A stretch of 43,063 bases of DNA, taken from the NCBI GenBank assembly GCA_017509045.1, contig JAFWQP010000090.1, positions 1 through 43,063 of the forward strand, written 5' to 3'. Positions 8,425-17,183 of the stretch are shown here, in pieces; the first letter of the stretch is position 1; every line of letters starts with the position of its first letter. The position numbers and the translations under genes were made by a program. The DNA comes from Bacteroidales bacterium (lineage in GTDB: Bacteria > Bacteroidota > Bacteroidia > Bacteroidales > P3). The notes beneath the pieces were generated by a model. It made no database searches. It saw only the letters and a list, made by a program, of their open reading frames with translations, and was not told the origin of the DNA.

Positions 8425-10623
8425 ATGAAAAAAAACAGTGTTTTGCTTATGGTGCTGGTGGTGGTAGTACTCGCTGCCGGCACCATTGTTGAAAAGTTGT
8501 CCGGCACAGAAGTTGCGTCGTCGGCAGTGTATAACTCGTGGTGGTTTATCCTACTATTGGCATTAGTGGGGGTAAGTGCCATTGTTGCCATTGTGCGCCA
8601 CAAAATGTGGCACACTCCTTACCAACTGTTGCTTTATGGGTCGGTGGTGGTCATCCTGTTGGGTGGAGGACTCTCCACTTGGACGGGCAGTCGTGGCAGT
8701 ATGACGCTACAGAAAGGTGTACCGAACAATGTATTTGCAAATGAGAACGGCAAGGAATATAGGCTGCCTTTCACTGTCACGCTAGAACGGTTTGAAGTGG
8801 TCACGTATCCGGGTTCGCATGCTCCGATGGACTTTGTGAGCCATATTTCAGCCGGAGGCGAAAGGGCCGTCATCTCAATGAACAACATCTATAAGCGGAG
8901 AGGTTACCGCTTTTATCAAGAAGACTATGATGCCGAGGGCAACTCTACGCTTAGTGTTTCGCACGACCCACTAGGCATCGCTGTCACATACTCGGGGTTC
9001 CTGCTGCTGATTGTGGGATGTATACTTATGTTCCTTTCGCCCCGGTCGCACTTCCGTAAACTGCTTAGAGGACTGCCGCTGCTACTCCTGCTTATGGGGG
9101 CAACGTCGGTGTTCGCCACTCCATCCACCTTACCACGCCATACTGCTGACCAGATGGGACGCATTCAGGTACTCTACAATGGGCGAGTGTGTCCGTTGCA
9201 AACCCTTGCCAAAGACTTTACCACAAAACTCTATGGCAATGCCACATATCAGGGGCTTTCATCCGAACAGGTGCTCAGCGGTTGGATATTCTATTATGGC
9301 GAATGGTGCGAAGAGCCTGTCATCAAGATTAAAGGCGACCATACACGTCGACAACTAGGCATGGAGGGACGTTACACCTCATTGAATAACCTATTGGCTC
9401 ACCAATCCATCTTCGAGGGTAAACCTTACTCCAAGGAAATGGCGGCAGTGAATGAAAAGGTGAGTTTGGTGCAAATGGTTGCAAATAGTAAACTGCTCAA
9501 AATCTATCCCCTTACCGACACTTTGGGCACTCTGGGCTGGTATTCGCAAAACGATGCACTACCACTTAGTGTCGATGACGATGCCTATATGTTTGTTCGC
9601 AAACAATTGGGCTATTGTCAAGAACTGGTGGTGAAGGGCGACTTTGAGACGCTCGAAATGGTTTTCGACAAGACCTGCCAGTATCAGCAGAAGCAGGCAG
9701 CCGCAGTCATCCCATCGGCTGCGCGCATAGGAGCAGAACGGCTCTATAATGCCCTTACTACCGGACGTTGGCTTGCTATGTTGGTGATGGCGCTAGGCAT
9801 TCTGTTTTTTGCACTCAATGTTTTTGATAAATCGAGAACAGAGGTCATGTCACACAGTGATTGCACTATGCCGAGGCGACAAAACGTCTGTTACGAAGAA
9901 ACGAACCTTTATGCCATAGGAAACGGTGGCAAGAAGATAGTTCATCAACGTATAGCTATCGTGTTAGTTGCCTTGCTTACCCTCTTTGTGTTGCTTGTCA
10001 TCGCATTACGCTGGATTGCAGGTGGTCATGTTCCTATGGCTGGCGGTTTCGATAGTATGAACCTCATGACGGTGATGTTGGGCATAGTGGCTCTTTGTGC
10101 CTCCTGGCGTCATCCTGCTGCGCCCTCCGTCAGCTTGTTGGCGATGGGATTCTGTCAGTTGGTAGCGATGATGAACGGCTCCAATCCTCCCGTTACGCAC
10201 CTGATGCCAGTCCTTAACTCACCGTTGCTGTCACTGCATGTCACCATCATCATGATTGCTTATGCGCTGTTCCTATTTGTGATGCTGAGCAGTGTGGCTG
10301 CACTCATTCTGCCCACACAGCGTGTGCTGCTCGAGCGCACCAACCTCTTGTTGCTATATCCTGCGGTGACGTTGTTGTCGATAGGTATCATTATCGGTGC
10401 CGTTTGGGCGAACGTGTCGTGGGGTAACTACTGGTCGTGGGATCCTAAGGAGGTCTGGGCACTCATAACCCTTATTGTCTATCTCTATCCTCTTTATATG
10501 GCACGCAAAGAGAGGCATTCCCATACACTGTTTCATTTCTATTGCGCAGTGGCATTCCTCAGTGTTGTGATAACCTATTTTGGGGTAAACCTCATCCTAG
10601 GAGGTGTGCATGCTTACAACTAG
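8425..10623 (+). CDS. Fused ResB/CcsB-CcsA-type cytochrome c biogenesis protein
   Basis: This 732-aa inner-membrane protein carries haem to the outside and joins it to CxxCH apoproteins (System II). The N-terminal half is ResB/CcsB-like, with membrane segments at about 5-25, 35-55, 68-85, 175-195 and 215-230. The C-terminal half is CcsA, with the tryptophan-rich haem motif WGNYWSWDPKEVWAL and flanking His residues (SLHVT and the final GGVHAYN). It is the last gene of the cluster, so its likely customer is the two-haem protein encoded just upstream. Residues 465-494, in the loop between the two halves, are encoded by a 90-bp repeat that also occurs in rsmI. Confidence 0.9.
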   Translation: MKKNSVLLMVLVVVVLAAGTIVEKLSGTEVASSAVYNSWWFILLLALVGVSAIVAIVRHKMWHTPYQLLLYGSVVVILLGGGLSTWTGSRGSMTLQKGVPNNVFANENGKEYRLPFTVTLERFEVVTYPGSHAPMDFVSHISAGGERAVISMNNIYKRRGYRFYQEDYDAEGNSTLSVSHDPLGIAVTYSGFLLLIVGCILMFLSPRSHFRKLLRGLPLLLLLMGATSVFATPSTLPRHTADQMGRIQVLYNGRVCPLQTLAKDFTTKLYGNATYQGLSSEQVLSGWIFYYGEWCEEPVIKIKGDHTRRQLGMEGRYTSLNNLLAHQSIFEGKPYSKEMAAVNEKVSLVQMVANSKLLKIYPLTDTLGTLGWYSQNDALPLSVDDDAYMFVRKQLGYCQELVVKGDFETLEMVFDKTCQYQQKQAAAVIPSAARIGAERLYNALTTGRWLAMLVMALGILFFALNVFDKSRTEVMSHSDCTMPRRQNVCYEETNLYAIGNGGKKIVHQRIAIVLVALLTLFVLLVIALRWIAGGHVPMAGGFDSMNLMTVMLGIVALCASWRHPAAPSVSLLAMGFCQLVAMMNGSNPPVTHLMPVLNSPLLSLHVTIIMIAYALFLFVMLSSVAALILPTQRVLLERTNLLLLYPAVTLLSIGIIIGAVWANVSWGNYWSWDPKEVWALITLIVYLYPLYMARKERHSHTLFHFYCAVAFLSVVITYFGVNLILGGVHAYN
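9817..9906 (+). repeat. 90-bp coding repeat, copy 1 (inside the CcsBA-type gene)
   Basis: The 90 bases align without gaps to 16431-16520 (minus strand) with 72 identities. The match starts and stops sharply: AAYGTTTTYGATAA at one end, AAACGAAC at the other. It begins on a codon boundary and is 30 codons long, so it adds 30 residues (465-494; pattern NVFDKxRxE, then CTxxRRxNVCxExTN) without shifting the frame. It lies in a loop between membrane segments, a place where extra residues are easily tolerated. Confidence 0.85.
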
Positions 10624-10670
10624 CGGATGGTTCTGCGCCTGAGGTGGATTTGTTGTATAGACAAAAGAAA

Positions 10671-10703
10671 CGGGGTCTAAAAAGTGGTGCTTTTTAGACC
10701 CCG
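10671..10703. terminator. Strong hairpin between convergent genes
   Basis: A perfect 14-bp stem (10671-10684 with 10690-10703, CGGGGTCTAAAAAG) with a TGGTG loop lies between the convergent CcsBA-type gene and the coiled-coil protein gene. There is no long T run outside the stem, so termination efficiency in either direction is inferred from position and stem strength. Confidence 0.7.
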
Positions 10704-10722
10704 ATATTGTATAAGAGTTTTG

Positions 10723-11631
10723 TTAGAGAGTGAAGCGGATGCCGAATTCGTGAATCATGTTGCCGCTACCTTTCGTATAGGTGGGGAGGAGATTGAAGTA
10801 GACCTCGGTGCCGGGGGCGAAGATGAGCCAGCGGTTCTGGGTGCCGATAGCAAGGTCGAGGCGGACGCGATTCATGTTGTATACGGGTTTGCTAATCATG
10901 AAGCCAGGAATGGCACCAATATACCAGCCGTGTTCGTTGTCCTTGTTGATATGGCTGAGCTTGATGGGGAGGACGATGGTGCTGGTGGGAGTGGTCTGTT
11001 CCTTGACGTTGTAGGAGGCAGCAGTAATGTCGTCGCCAGTGATGCCTAGATGGCTATAGCAGTAGATGGTGTAGCGGTAGCCGAGACCGATATTGAAGTC
11101 CCAACGGCGGGCGATGGGACGATGATAGTCGAAGGTGACACCAAGGTTGGCACCGATGCTGTTGTAGTAGTTGTTTTGGCCGTAGATGCGGCGGTCGGTG
11201 AGCATGCTGACGGAGGGGTCAGCGGTGAAACTGGGTTTGCGTCCCCAAGCGGCATAGTGTTCTTGACGCTTGCGTTCCTTTTCGGCTTTCTTCTGCTGCT
11301 GACGGATTTTCTGTTCGGCCTTGGCCTGTTCGCGTTTTTGGCGGTCTTGTTCTTTTTTCAGGGCTTTCTCCTGCTCTTTTTGCTGCTCTTTGATGAGCTT
11401 TTCCTGCTCTTTGGCGCGCTCTTGCTGTGCCTTCTCAGCGGCTTTCTGCTGCTCGCGCATCAGACGCTCCTGCTCTTTCTGCTGTTGTTTGAGGAGTTCT
11501 TCCTGTTCCTTCTGTTGTTGTTTCAATAAGGCCTCTTGCTGTTTGGCGCGTTCGATAGAATCGTTGCTCTGAGCATAGGCTGTGCCGGCGGTAAGTGCCA
11601 GGGCGATTAAGAGAATGTAAAATTTCTTCAT
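10723..11631 (-). CDS. Coiled-coil plus outer-membrane beta-barrel protein
   Basis: I start this 302-aa protein at the ATG at 11631, which gives a clean signal peptide (MKKFYILLIALALTAGTAYA). Residues about 28-125 are a long charged coiled coil made of repeating KEQE/LLKQQQ-type units rich in Gln, Lys and Glu. The rest (about 140-302) is a small barrel-like domain with alternating strands and a Phe-rich end (HEFGIRFTL). Such a layout suggests an outer-membrane anchor with a periplasmic stalk, perhaps touching peptidoglycan or the inner membrane. The function is unknown. A frame running further upstream crosses the tRNA and is not real. Confidence 0.75.
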   Translation of the reverse strand: MKKFYILLIALALTAGTAYAQSNDSIERAKQQEALLKQQQKEQEELLKQQQKEQERLMREQQKAAEKAQQERAKEQEKLIKEQQKEQEKALKKEQDRQKREQAKAEQKIRQQQKKAEKERKRQEHYAAWGRKPSFTADPSVSMLTDRRIYGQNNYYNSIGANLGVTFDYHRPIARRWDFNIGLGYRYTIYCYSHLGITGDDITAASYNVKEQTTPTSTIVLPIKLSHINKDNEHGWYIGAIPGFMISKPVYNMNRVRLDLAIGTQNRWLIFAPGTEVYFNLLPTYTKGSGNMIHEFGIRFTL

Positions 11632-11694
11632 ATTAATAGATTTTAGTTGTTTTCGAGGATAACGCAGTTGTTGTAGTTTTATTGTATAGGGCAT

Positions 11695-11720
11695 AAAAAA
11701 AAGGAGTTCTGCAACTCCTT
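11695..11720 (-). terminator. Terminator of tRNA-Pro
   Basis: On the minus strand AAGGAGTT pairs with AACTCCTT around a 4-base loop, followed by a T run. It starts 8 bp past the tRNA 3' end. This is a standard rho-independent terminator. Confidence 0.85.
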
Positions 11721-11728
11721 TCTTCGTG

Positions 11729-11802
11729 TCGGGGCGAAAAGACTCGAACTTTCGACCCCTTGCACCCCATGCAAGTGCGCTAGCCAACTGCGCCACGCCC
11801 CG
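11729..11802 (-). tRNA. tRNA-Pro (anticodon GGG)
   Basis: A 74-nt cloverleaf can be drawn fully: acceptor CGGGGCG/CGCCCCG, D arm GCGC/GCGC, anticodon stem CTTGC/GCAAG with loop ATGGGGT (GGG at 34-36 and G at 37, as usual for Pro), five-base variable loop, T arm GAAAG/CTTTT with loop TTCGAGT, and discriminator A. The CCA end is not encoded. The gene has its own promoter and terminator. Confidence 0.95.
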
Positions 11803-11840
11803 AACGTTGTTTTCTATTAGGTTTCTCTTGAAAACGGTTG

Positions 11841-11872
11841 CAAAAGTACTACTTTTTTTGGAATTGAACAAA
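11841..11872 (-). promoter_or_regulatory. tRNA-Pro promoter
   Basis: On the minus strand TTTG (11872-11869), 20 bp, then TACTTTTG (11848-11841). This is a full Bacteroidota -33/-7 promoter, 38 bp before the tRNA 5' end. Confidence 0.85.
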
Positions 11873-11942
11873 TTTTTTTTCTTTTTTCTAAAGATTTATA
11901 GAAGTAAATAGCGTTTAATTTGCTGTATATTATGTTTGTATG

Positions 11943-13361
11943 CTATTTGCTAAAAGTGATAAAAATGAAGTTGGCACCTGTGTCTGAGGGGTCAATTTGT
12001 TCAGTAATATTGCCGTTGATAATGGAAAATTGAGTGTCGGAAGGTAGGTATGAATGTAGGTGTTGGTGTAAGGTATTGATACGGTGTTCGATAAGCATAT
12101 TATTAAATGCTTCTTCATTGGTTTGGTCACAGTAAACAGATATGGTTGCTTTGACTAGTGGGTTGTCACGTAGGAAGATAATGGCGGGTTTCAGTGCGTT
12201 GATGCCATTGGGTGAGAGTTGGATATCGCTGCCTTGACTGAATATGTCTTGGAGAAGAATAGGGCGGTTGAGCGGGAGAGAGGTGAGTTGGATGTTTTGT
12301 GGAAATGATGATATGAGTATCCGCTCGGTGGTACGGATGACGGGTAGTGTTTGTTCGTAGTTGAAGTAGCCGCTTAGCGAGGCTTGTAGGACGTAGTCGT
12401 CGTTAGGTAGGACAAGTAGTTGGTAATGTCCATTGCCGTCAGCGGTGGTACTAGCGACGATTCTGTTATTGAGCATCATTTTAATGGTGGCTTGTGGCAG
12501 GGGTCGGCGATGAATATCGGTGACGATACCGGAAACCATTACTGCGTCGAGTTGTCCGGTAAATGAGAAGAGCTCTTTTTGCCCTGACCTTGTGGAGACC
12601 CACCATCCTTGTGAGGTTGGATGGTGGAAAGCAATGTTCATATCGTTGCCGTTGCCGTTGATGGGGTAGGGGAGTGGCTGAACGGTGTAGGAGTCGAAAA
12701 TGATTTCGTCGATGGAGGAGGCTTCGCGAAGGAAGAAGGCGTAGAGGTGTTTGCCCGGTTGGCTGTTAGGGATGCTGTCAGAGGTGAAGATAAGGAAGTT
12801 GTTGTAGAATACAGGGTTGGTTTCGTTGCCGGGCGTATTGATAGTGTTGCCAAGGTTGATGGGTCGTGTCCAGCGGTGTCCGTTCCAAAGGGAGCACCAA
12901 AGATCATAGCCACCGAGACCTACCTTGCCCATGGAAGTGAATATCATCATTTTGCCATTGGCAGAAAAGGTGGGATGACAGATGTCTCGTTGCCAACCGT
13001 TGATATTGATGCGGTGTATTTTGCGGAAGGATTGTGGGGTGTAGGTGTAGAGATTGGTTGTGCCGTCAGGGTCGCGTCGGGTGAAGTAGAGTGTGCTATC
13101 GTGGGGATTGCGTACGATGTAATCAGCATCGGGGATGATGTTGGCCCACAGGGTGTCGGGTTGGAGCGGAGGAAGTGGGTGTTGTGATATAGGAGTGCTT
13201 ACAAGCATGTGGTTGTAAGCGTAGAGGTGGTTGTCGGTGGAGGATAGGTTATCGAGTCCTTGGGGTAGGTGTATGTTGCGTTGAGAACTAATGGAGAAGG
13301 GTGTTTGGGCATTGAGCACAAGCGGTAGCAGTAGGGAGAGAATTAGGAAAGCTCTTATCAT
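11943..13361 (-). CDS. PD40/carboxypeptidase-regulatory/OmpA-like outer-membrane protein
   Basis: This 472-aa protein has a signal peptide (to about NAQ, residue 19). The middle holds PD40/beta-propeller-like blades (FSANGKMMIFTSMGKVGLGGYDLW and NPVFYNNFLIFTSDS, about 150-215). A carboxypeptidase-regulatory-like beta-sandwich follows (VSGIVTDIHRRPLPQATI, about 280-350). The last 100 residues resemble an OmpA peptidoglycan-binding domain but are degenerate. Domain order recalls Bacteroidota envelope proteins of the PorE/OmpA group, but the N-terminal TPR part is lacking. It follows lon with an 11-bp gap, so the two are probably cotranscribed. Function is not known. Confidence 0.75.
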   Translation of the reverse strand: MIRAFLILSLLLPLVLNAQTPFSISSQRNIHLPQGLDNLSSTDNHLYAYNHMLVSTPISQHPLPPLQPDTLWANIIPDADYIVRNPHDSTLYFTRRDPDGTTNLYTYTPQSFRKIHRININGWQRDICHPTFSANGKMMIFTSMGKVGLGGYDLWCSLWNGHRWTRPINLGNTINTPGNETNPVFYNNFLIFTSDSIPNSQPGKHLYAFFLREASSIDEIIFDSYTVQPLPYPINGNGNDMNIAFHHPTSQGWWVSTRSGQKELFSFTGQLDAVMVSGIVTDIHRRPLPQATIKMMLNNRIVASTTADGNGHYQLLVLPNDDYVLQASLSGYFNYEQTLPVIRTTERILISSFPQNIQLTSLPLNRPILLQDIFSQGSDIQLSPNGINALKPAIIFLRDNPLVKATISVYCDQTNEEAFNNMLIEHRINTLHQHLHSYLPSDTQFSIINGNITEQIDPSDTGANFIFITFSK

Positions 13362-13372
13362 GGCGGAACGGT

Positions 13373-15814
13373 TTAGCTTTGGAATGCGATGGGGAGAGCG
13401 TCCTTCATTTCGGATATGTAGTGGAAGGTGAGTCCATTGAGGTAATGCGCAGGGATTTCTTCAATGTCGCGACGGTTGTCGTTGCATAGGATGATGTCGG
13501 TGATGTTGGCACGTTTAGCTGCAAGGACTTTTTCTTTGATGCCCCCAACAGCAGTGACAGCACCGCGGAGGGTGATTTCACCAGTCATGGCAATGGTAGG
13601 GATGACTTTCTGCTGAGTGAGGGCAGAGACCATCGCGACGAAGATGGTGATGCCAGCCGAAGGACCGTCCTTGGGGGTGGCACCTTCAGGGACATGTATA
13701 TGGATATTACTGTTTTCGAGTTTGTCGGGACTGATGTTAAATTGGTCGGCATTGGCCTTGATGTATTCGAAGGCCAAAGTAGCTGATTCTTTCATCACGT
13801 CGCCAAGATTTCCCGTCATGGTGAGTGTGCCTTTGCCTTTGCTGATGCTGGACTCGATAAAGAGTATTTCGCCTCCAACCTGAGTCCATGCGAGCCCGGT
13901 TACGACACCTACTTTGGGTTCGTTGCCCCGATGTTCACTGTTGTGTATGGGGAGACCGAGGATTTCTTTGAGTTCATCTGTGTGGATGGTGGGGTCGTAG
14001 TCTATGGCTTCGGACTTTTTTACTGCATGGTGGCGAACTATTTTAGCAATGGTCTTTTCGAGCTGGCGGACACCGCTTTCGCGTGTATAGTCGTTGATGA
14101 TATGGGTGAGTAGGGCGTTGCTGAATTTCAGTTCCTTTTTGGAAAAACCGTGTTCTTCTAGTTGTCGGGGAATGAGGTGTCGTTTGGCAATTTCCAGTTT
14201 TTCTTCTAATATGTAGCCGCTGAGATCAATTACTTCCATTCGGTCGAGCAAAGCTGGCTGGATGGTGCTGAGGGTGTTAGCGGTGGCGATGAATAGTACG
14301 TGCGATAGGTCGTAGTCTAGTTCGAGGTAATTGTCGTGGAAAGCATTGTTCTGCTCGGGGTCGAGCACTTCAAGAAGTGCCGACGTAGGGTCGCCATTGT
14401 GGCTCATGCCTTGGACCTTGTCAATTTCGTCAAGTACAAATACAGGATTGCTAACGCCAGCCTTCTTTATATTCTGGATGATGCGTCCGGGCATGGCGCC
14501 AACGTATGTCTTGCGGTGCCCGCGGATTTCGGCTTCATCGTGCAGGCCGCCAAGCGCCATGCGGACATATTTGCGCTTCATGGCAGTAGCGATGCTTTTG
14601 CCCAAGGAGGTCTTGCCGGTGCCTGGAGGACCAACGAGGCAGAGTATCGGGCTTTTCATGTCACCTTTGAGGCTTAGTACGGCGATGTATTCTAGGATAC
14701 GTTCCTTGACTTTCTCCAGGCCGTAATGATCGCGGTCGAGTACTTTCCGTGCGTGAGAGGTGCGGAGGTCGTCTTTACTGTATTCGTTCCAAGGGAGGGA
14801 TAGGAGTAGCTCGGCATAGTTTAGTTCGACGGTGTAATCGGGAGTTTGTGGTGGGGTGCGGCGCAGTTTCTCAATGCTGTGATTGAAGGCTTCGTTGACA
14901 GCTTTGGACCAGTGCTTTTTGGATGCACGTTCTTGCAAGTGTTGCAGCTCTTGGTCGGACGAGGAGCCTCCTAGTTCGTCTTGGATGACCCGCATCTGTT
15001 GATTGAGGAAGTACTCGCGTTGTTGGCGGTCCATCTCTTGGCGAGTTTTGTCTTGTATATCGTCGCGAATGCGGAGATATTCGTGTTCGTTTTCAATGAA
15101 CTCGGCAACTAATTCGGCGCGGAATTCGTAATCGGGAGCGTTGAGAAGTTGCTGCTTGTCGGCAGCAGATATGTCGAGGTGGGCTGATATGTAGTTGATA
15201 AGAATTCGGTCGCTGCCGATGTTGGAAAGGGAACTGATAATGTCTTTGGAATTAAAACCGCTGCCGTTGTTCTTCTTCTGCTGTAGTTCGGCATAGCGGC
15301 GCCGTATTGCCAATACTCTATTGTGGAATAGGCGTGGGTGGCTAGGCTTTGTGTTCTCGTTGACGAGAGTGGCTTCGCCACGATAAAAGGGAGTGGTCTG
15401 AGAGATGCTGCGGAGGGTGCATTTCATGGTTCCCTGCAGTATCGCCATGGTATTGTCGTGGGGAAGGTCAATTACACGCAACACACGTGCAATTACACCA
15501 ATCTTGTTCAAGTCGTCAAACGAGGGCTCCTCTGTATCGTTTTTCTGTGCTACAACAATAATACGTAGGCTCTTGCGCTCGGCAAGACGGAGTAGCTGCA
15601 AAGAGGATTTGCGTCCAACCGTGACGGGCATTACCACACCCGGAAAGAGTACGTTGTCGCGCAGAGGAAGCAGCGGCATATCGTCGGGGATATCCTCTTC
15701 ATAAAGGAGAAATGATTCGTCTTCTTTGGTGACTAATGGAATAATCTCCGCACGCGATACCATCCCATCGGCATCGACTCCAGCAGTGAGCAGATTATCA
15801 AATTCCAAATCCAT
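13373..15814 (-). CDS. lon: ATP-dependent Lon protease
   Basis: This 813-aa protein is the AAA+ serine protease that degrades damaged and regulatory proteins in the cytoplasm. It has an N-terminal Lon substrate domain (from about 45, [19 protein letters not shown]), a coiled linker, Walker A GPPGTGKT (395-402), Walker B FVLDEIDK (about 459-466) and a proteolytic domain with PKDGPSAG giving Ser719 and Lys762 as the catalytic pair. Length fits bacterial Lon (about 780-820). The first 40 residues are an acidic extension common in this phylum. No promoter match to TAnnTTTG is seen in the 125 bp upstream. Confidence 0.97.
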   Translation of the reverse strand: MDLEFDNLLTAGVDADGMVSRAEIIPLVTKEDESFLLYEEDIPDDMPLLPLRDNVLFPGVVMPVTVGRKSSLQLLRLAERKSLRIIVVAQKNDTEEPSFDDLNKIGVIARVLRVIDLPHDNTMAILQGTMKCTLRSISQTTPFYRGEATLVNENTKPSHPRLFHNRVLAIRRRYAELQQKKNNGSGFNSKDIISSLSNIGSDRILINYISAHLDISAADKQQLLNAPDYEFRAELVAEFIENEHEYLRIRDDIQDKTRQEMDRQQREYFLNQQMRVIQDELGGSSSDQELQHLQERASKKHWSKAVNEAFNHSIEKLRRTPPQTPDYTVELNYAELLLSLPWNEYSKDDLRTSHARKVLDRDHYGLEKVKERILEYIAVLSLKGDMKSPILCLVGPPGTGKTSLGKSIATAMKRKYVRMALGGLHDEAEIRGHRKTYVGAMPGRIIQNIKKAGVSNPVFVLDEIDKVQGMSHNGDPTSALLEVLDPEQNNAFHDNYLELDYDLSHVLFIATANTLSTIQPALLDRMEVIDLSGYILEEKLEIAKRHLIPRQLEEHGFSKKELKFSNALLTHIINDYTRESGVRQLEKTIAKIVRHHAVKKSEAIDYDPTIHTDELKEILGLPIHNSEHRGNEPKVGVVTGLAWTQVGGEILFIESSISKGKGTLTMTGNLGDVMKESATLAFEYIKANADQFNISPDKLENSNIHIHVPEGATPKDGPSAGITIFVAMVSALTQQKVIPTIAMTGEITLRGAVTAVGGIKEKVLAAKRANITDIILCNDNRRDIEEIPAHYLNGLTFHYISEMKDALPIAFQS

Positions 15815-15939
15815 CTATAACGGTTCTTCTAATTGTTAGTTTGCTTTTAATTTGGTTTGCAAGGCTGTTGCTTGCATCGTTTGGTAGTTATAGTTTTACG
15901 TAAAAAGGGTAAAATTGTTTCATTTCCTTAGAAAAGAAA

Positions 15940-16413
15940 CTACGATTCTGTATTGTCGTTATTGTTTTTGTCTTGGTACTTCTTTTCTACACGGATTTCA
16001 AGGTTCTTGATTATCCAGTTGATGAATACAATGACGGCGACGGAGATGGCCGCATACCGCCACATGCCGTAGCCGCACAAGCATCCGACAGCAGCACTAC
16101 ACCAGATGGTAGCAGCACTGTTCAACCCATGGATGGTAAGTCCATTCTTCATGATGACACCGGCTCCAAGGAAGCCAATGCCAGTGACCACTTGTGACAG
16201 AACACGCAGATTGTCGTTGTTCACAGGTCCTCCATTTTGAATGGATGCCGTGATGACACTTTCGGAGGTGAGGATAAAGATACAAGCTCCTACTGCCACC
16301 AACGCGTTAACGGCAAGCCCCGCATTGCGTTTGCGCAATTGGCGCTCCAATCCGATGATTATGCCTCCTACCAAGGCACATATTAGTCGGTTGAGAAAGA
16401 CATCTAATGGCAT
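15940..16413 (-). CDS. MgtC/SapB-family membrane protein
   Basis: This 157-aa protein shows the MgtC hallmark GGIIIGLERQLRKRNAGL near the start and VVTGIGFLGAGVIMKNG in the middle, with four to five membrane segments. Family members are linked to magnesium limitation, F-ATPase control and survival under stress; most environmental members are uncharacterised. It lies 11 bp after rsmI and is probably the last gene of the yebC-rsmI unit. No magnesium-sensing leader is seen. It lacks the extra C-terminal domain of Salmonella MgtC. Confidence 0.88.
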   Translation of the reverse strand: MPLDVFLNRLICALVGGIIIGLERQLRKRNAGLAVNALVAVGACIFILTSESVITASIQNGGPVNNDNLRVLSQVVTGIGFLGAGVIMKNGLTIHGLNSAATIWCSAAVGCLCGYGMWRYAAISVAVIVFINWIIKNLEIRVEKKYQDKNNNDNTES

Positions 16414-16424
16414 ACGTTATTATC

Positions 16425-17183
16425 TTAATCGTTCGTTTTTTCGCAACAGACGTTTTCTCGCCTCAAGTTAGTGCAACCATTGAGTGATTTGCCCTCTGCT
16501 CTCGGCTTATCGAAAACGTTGGTTCCTGCCAACACTACTACAATTTCGCCTTTTACATCGCAATTGGCAAAGTGCTGATGAACTTGGTGTAAAGGCCCTC
16601 TAACTGTTTCAGCGTGCAACTTGCTTATTTCGCGCGATACACTCACTTCCCTTTCTTCTCCGACAACGTCTCTCAGATCTTCTAATAGTTTGACCAGTCG
16701 GAAAGGCGATTCGTATATGACCATCGTCCTTGTTTCTTGTTCTAATTGGCGGATGGCGGTCTGGCGGCCTTTTTTATGGGGAAGGAATCCTAAGAACACA
16801 AATCTGTCGCAGGGTATCCCGCTGTCGACTAATGCTGGCACAAATGCTGTTGCCCCAGGCAGTGTCTCGACGGGTATGTCGTTCTTGACAGCTTCGCGTA
16901 TCAGCAGAAACCCGGGGTCGCTAATGCCGGGTGTGCCAGCATCAGTAACCAATGCAATAGTCATCCCGCCCAGCAGGCGGTCAATGATATTATGTAGTGT
17001 CTGGTGTTCGTTGTGAATGTGGTACGACTGCATGGGAGTGGTTATGCCATAGTGTTGCATCACCACTCTCGACGTGCGTGTATCTTCGGCAAGTATCAGG
17101 TCTGCTCCTTTCAGCACCTCGACGGCACGATAGGTCATGTCGCCGAGGTTGCCTACAGGGGTGGGTACAAGGAATAGTTTCAT
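16425..17183 (-). CDS. rsmI: 16S rRNA (cytidine1402-2'-O)-methyltransferase RsmI
   Basis: RsmI methylates the 2'-OH of C1402 in the ribosomal decoding centre. The 252-aa protein starts with LFLVPTPVGNLGDMTYRAVEVL and has ADLILAEDTRTS, the SAM pocket ALVTDAGTPGISDPG and the block VFLGFLPHKKGR, all typical. The normal domain ends with KGEIVVVLAG at about 220. The last 31 residues are encoded by a 90-bp repeat (16431-16520) plus one Asp codon before TAA, so the natural C-terminus has apparently been replaced or extended. Its start codon overlaps the yebC stop by 1 bp (TAATG). Confidence 0.95.
   Translation of the reverse strand: MKLFLVPTPVGNLGDMTYRAVEVLKGADLILAEDTRTSRVVMQHYGITTPMQSYHIHNEHQTLHNIIDRLLGGMTIALVTDAGTPGISDPGFLLIREAVKNDIPVETLPGATAFVPALVDSGIPCDRFVFLGFLPHKKGRQTAIRQLEQETRTMVIYESPFRLVKLLEDLRDVVGEEREVSVSREISKLHAETVRGPLHQVHQHFANCDVKGEIVVVLAGTNVFDKPRAEGKSLNGCTNLRRENVCCEKTND
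16431..16520 (-). repeat. 90-bp coding repeat, copy 2 (3' end of rsmI)
   Basis: This is the second copy of the repeat at 9817-9906: gap-free, same length, 72 of 90 bases identical, and read in the same protein frame. It supplies RsmI residues 222-251. This copy contains an inverted pair, ACGTTTTC near its start and GAAAACGT at about two thirds, and an inner CTCAA/TTGAG pair, so it is partly palindromic. Confidence 0.85.

Noticed and set aside
11050-11529. Leu/Phe-rich 159-aa frame on the plus strand resembling a membrane protein
   Set aside because: It is the antisense of the Lys/Gln/Glu coiled coil, which reads as Leu/Phe-rich by codon complement.
11632-11871. Upstream extension of the coiled-coil protein gene to 11871
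   Set aside because: The extension reads through the tRNA-Pro gene, its terminator and its promoter; the ATG at 11631 starts a normal signal peptide.
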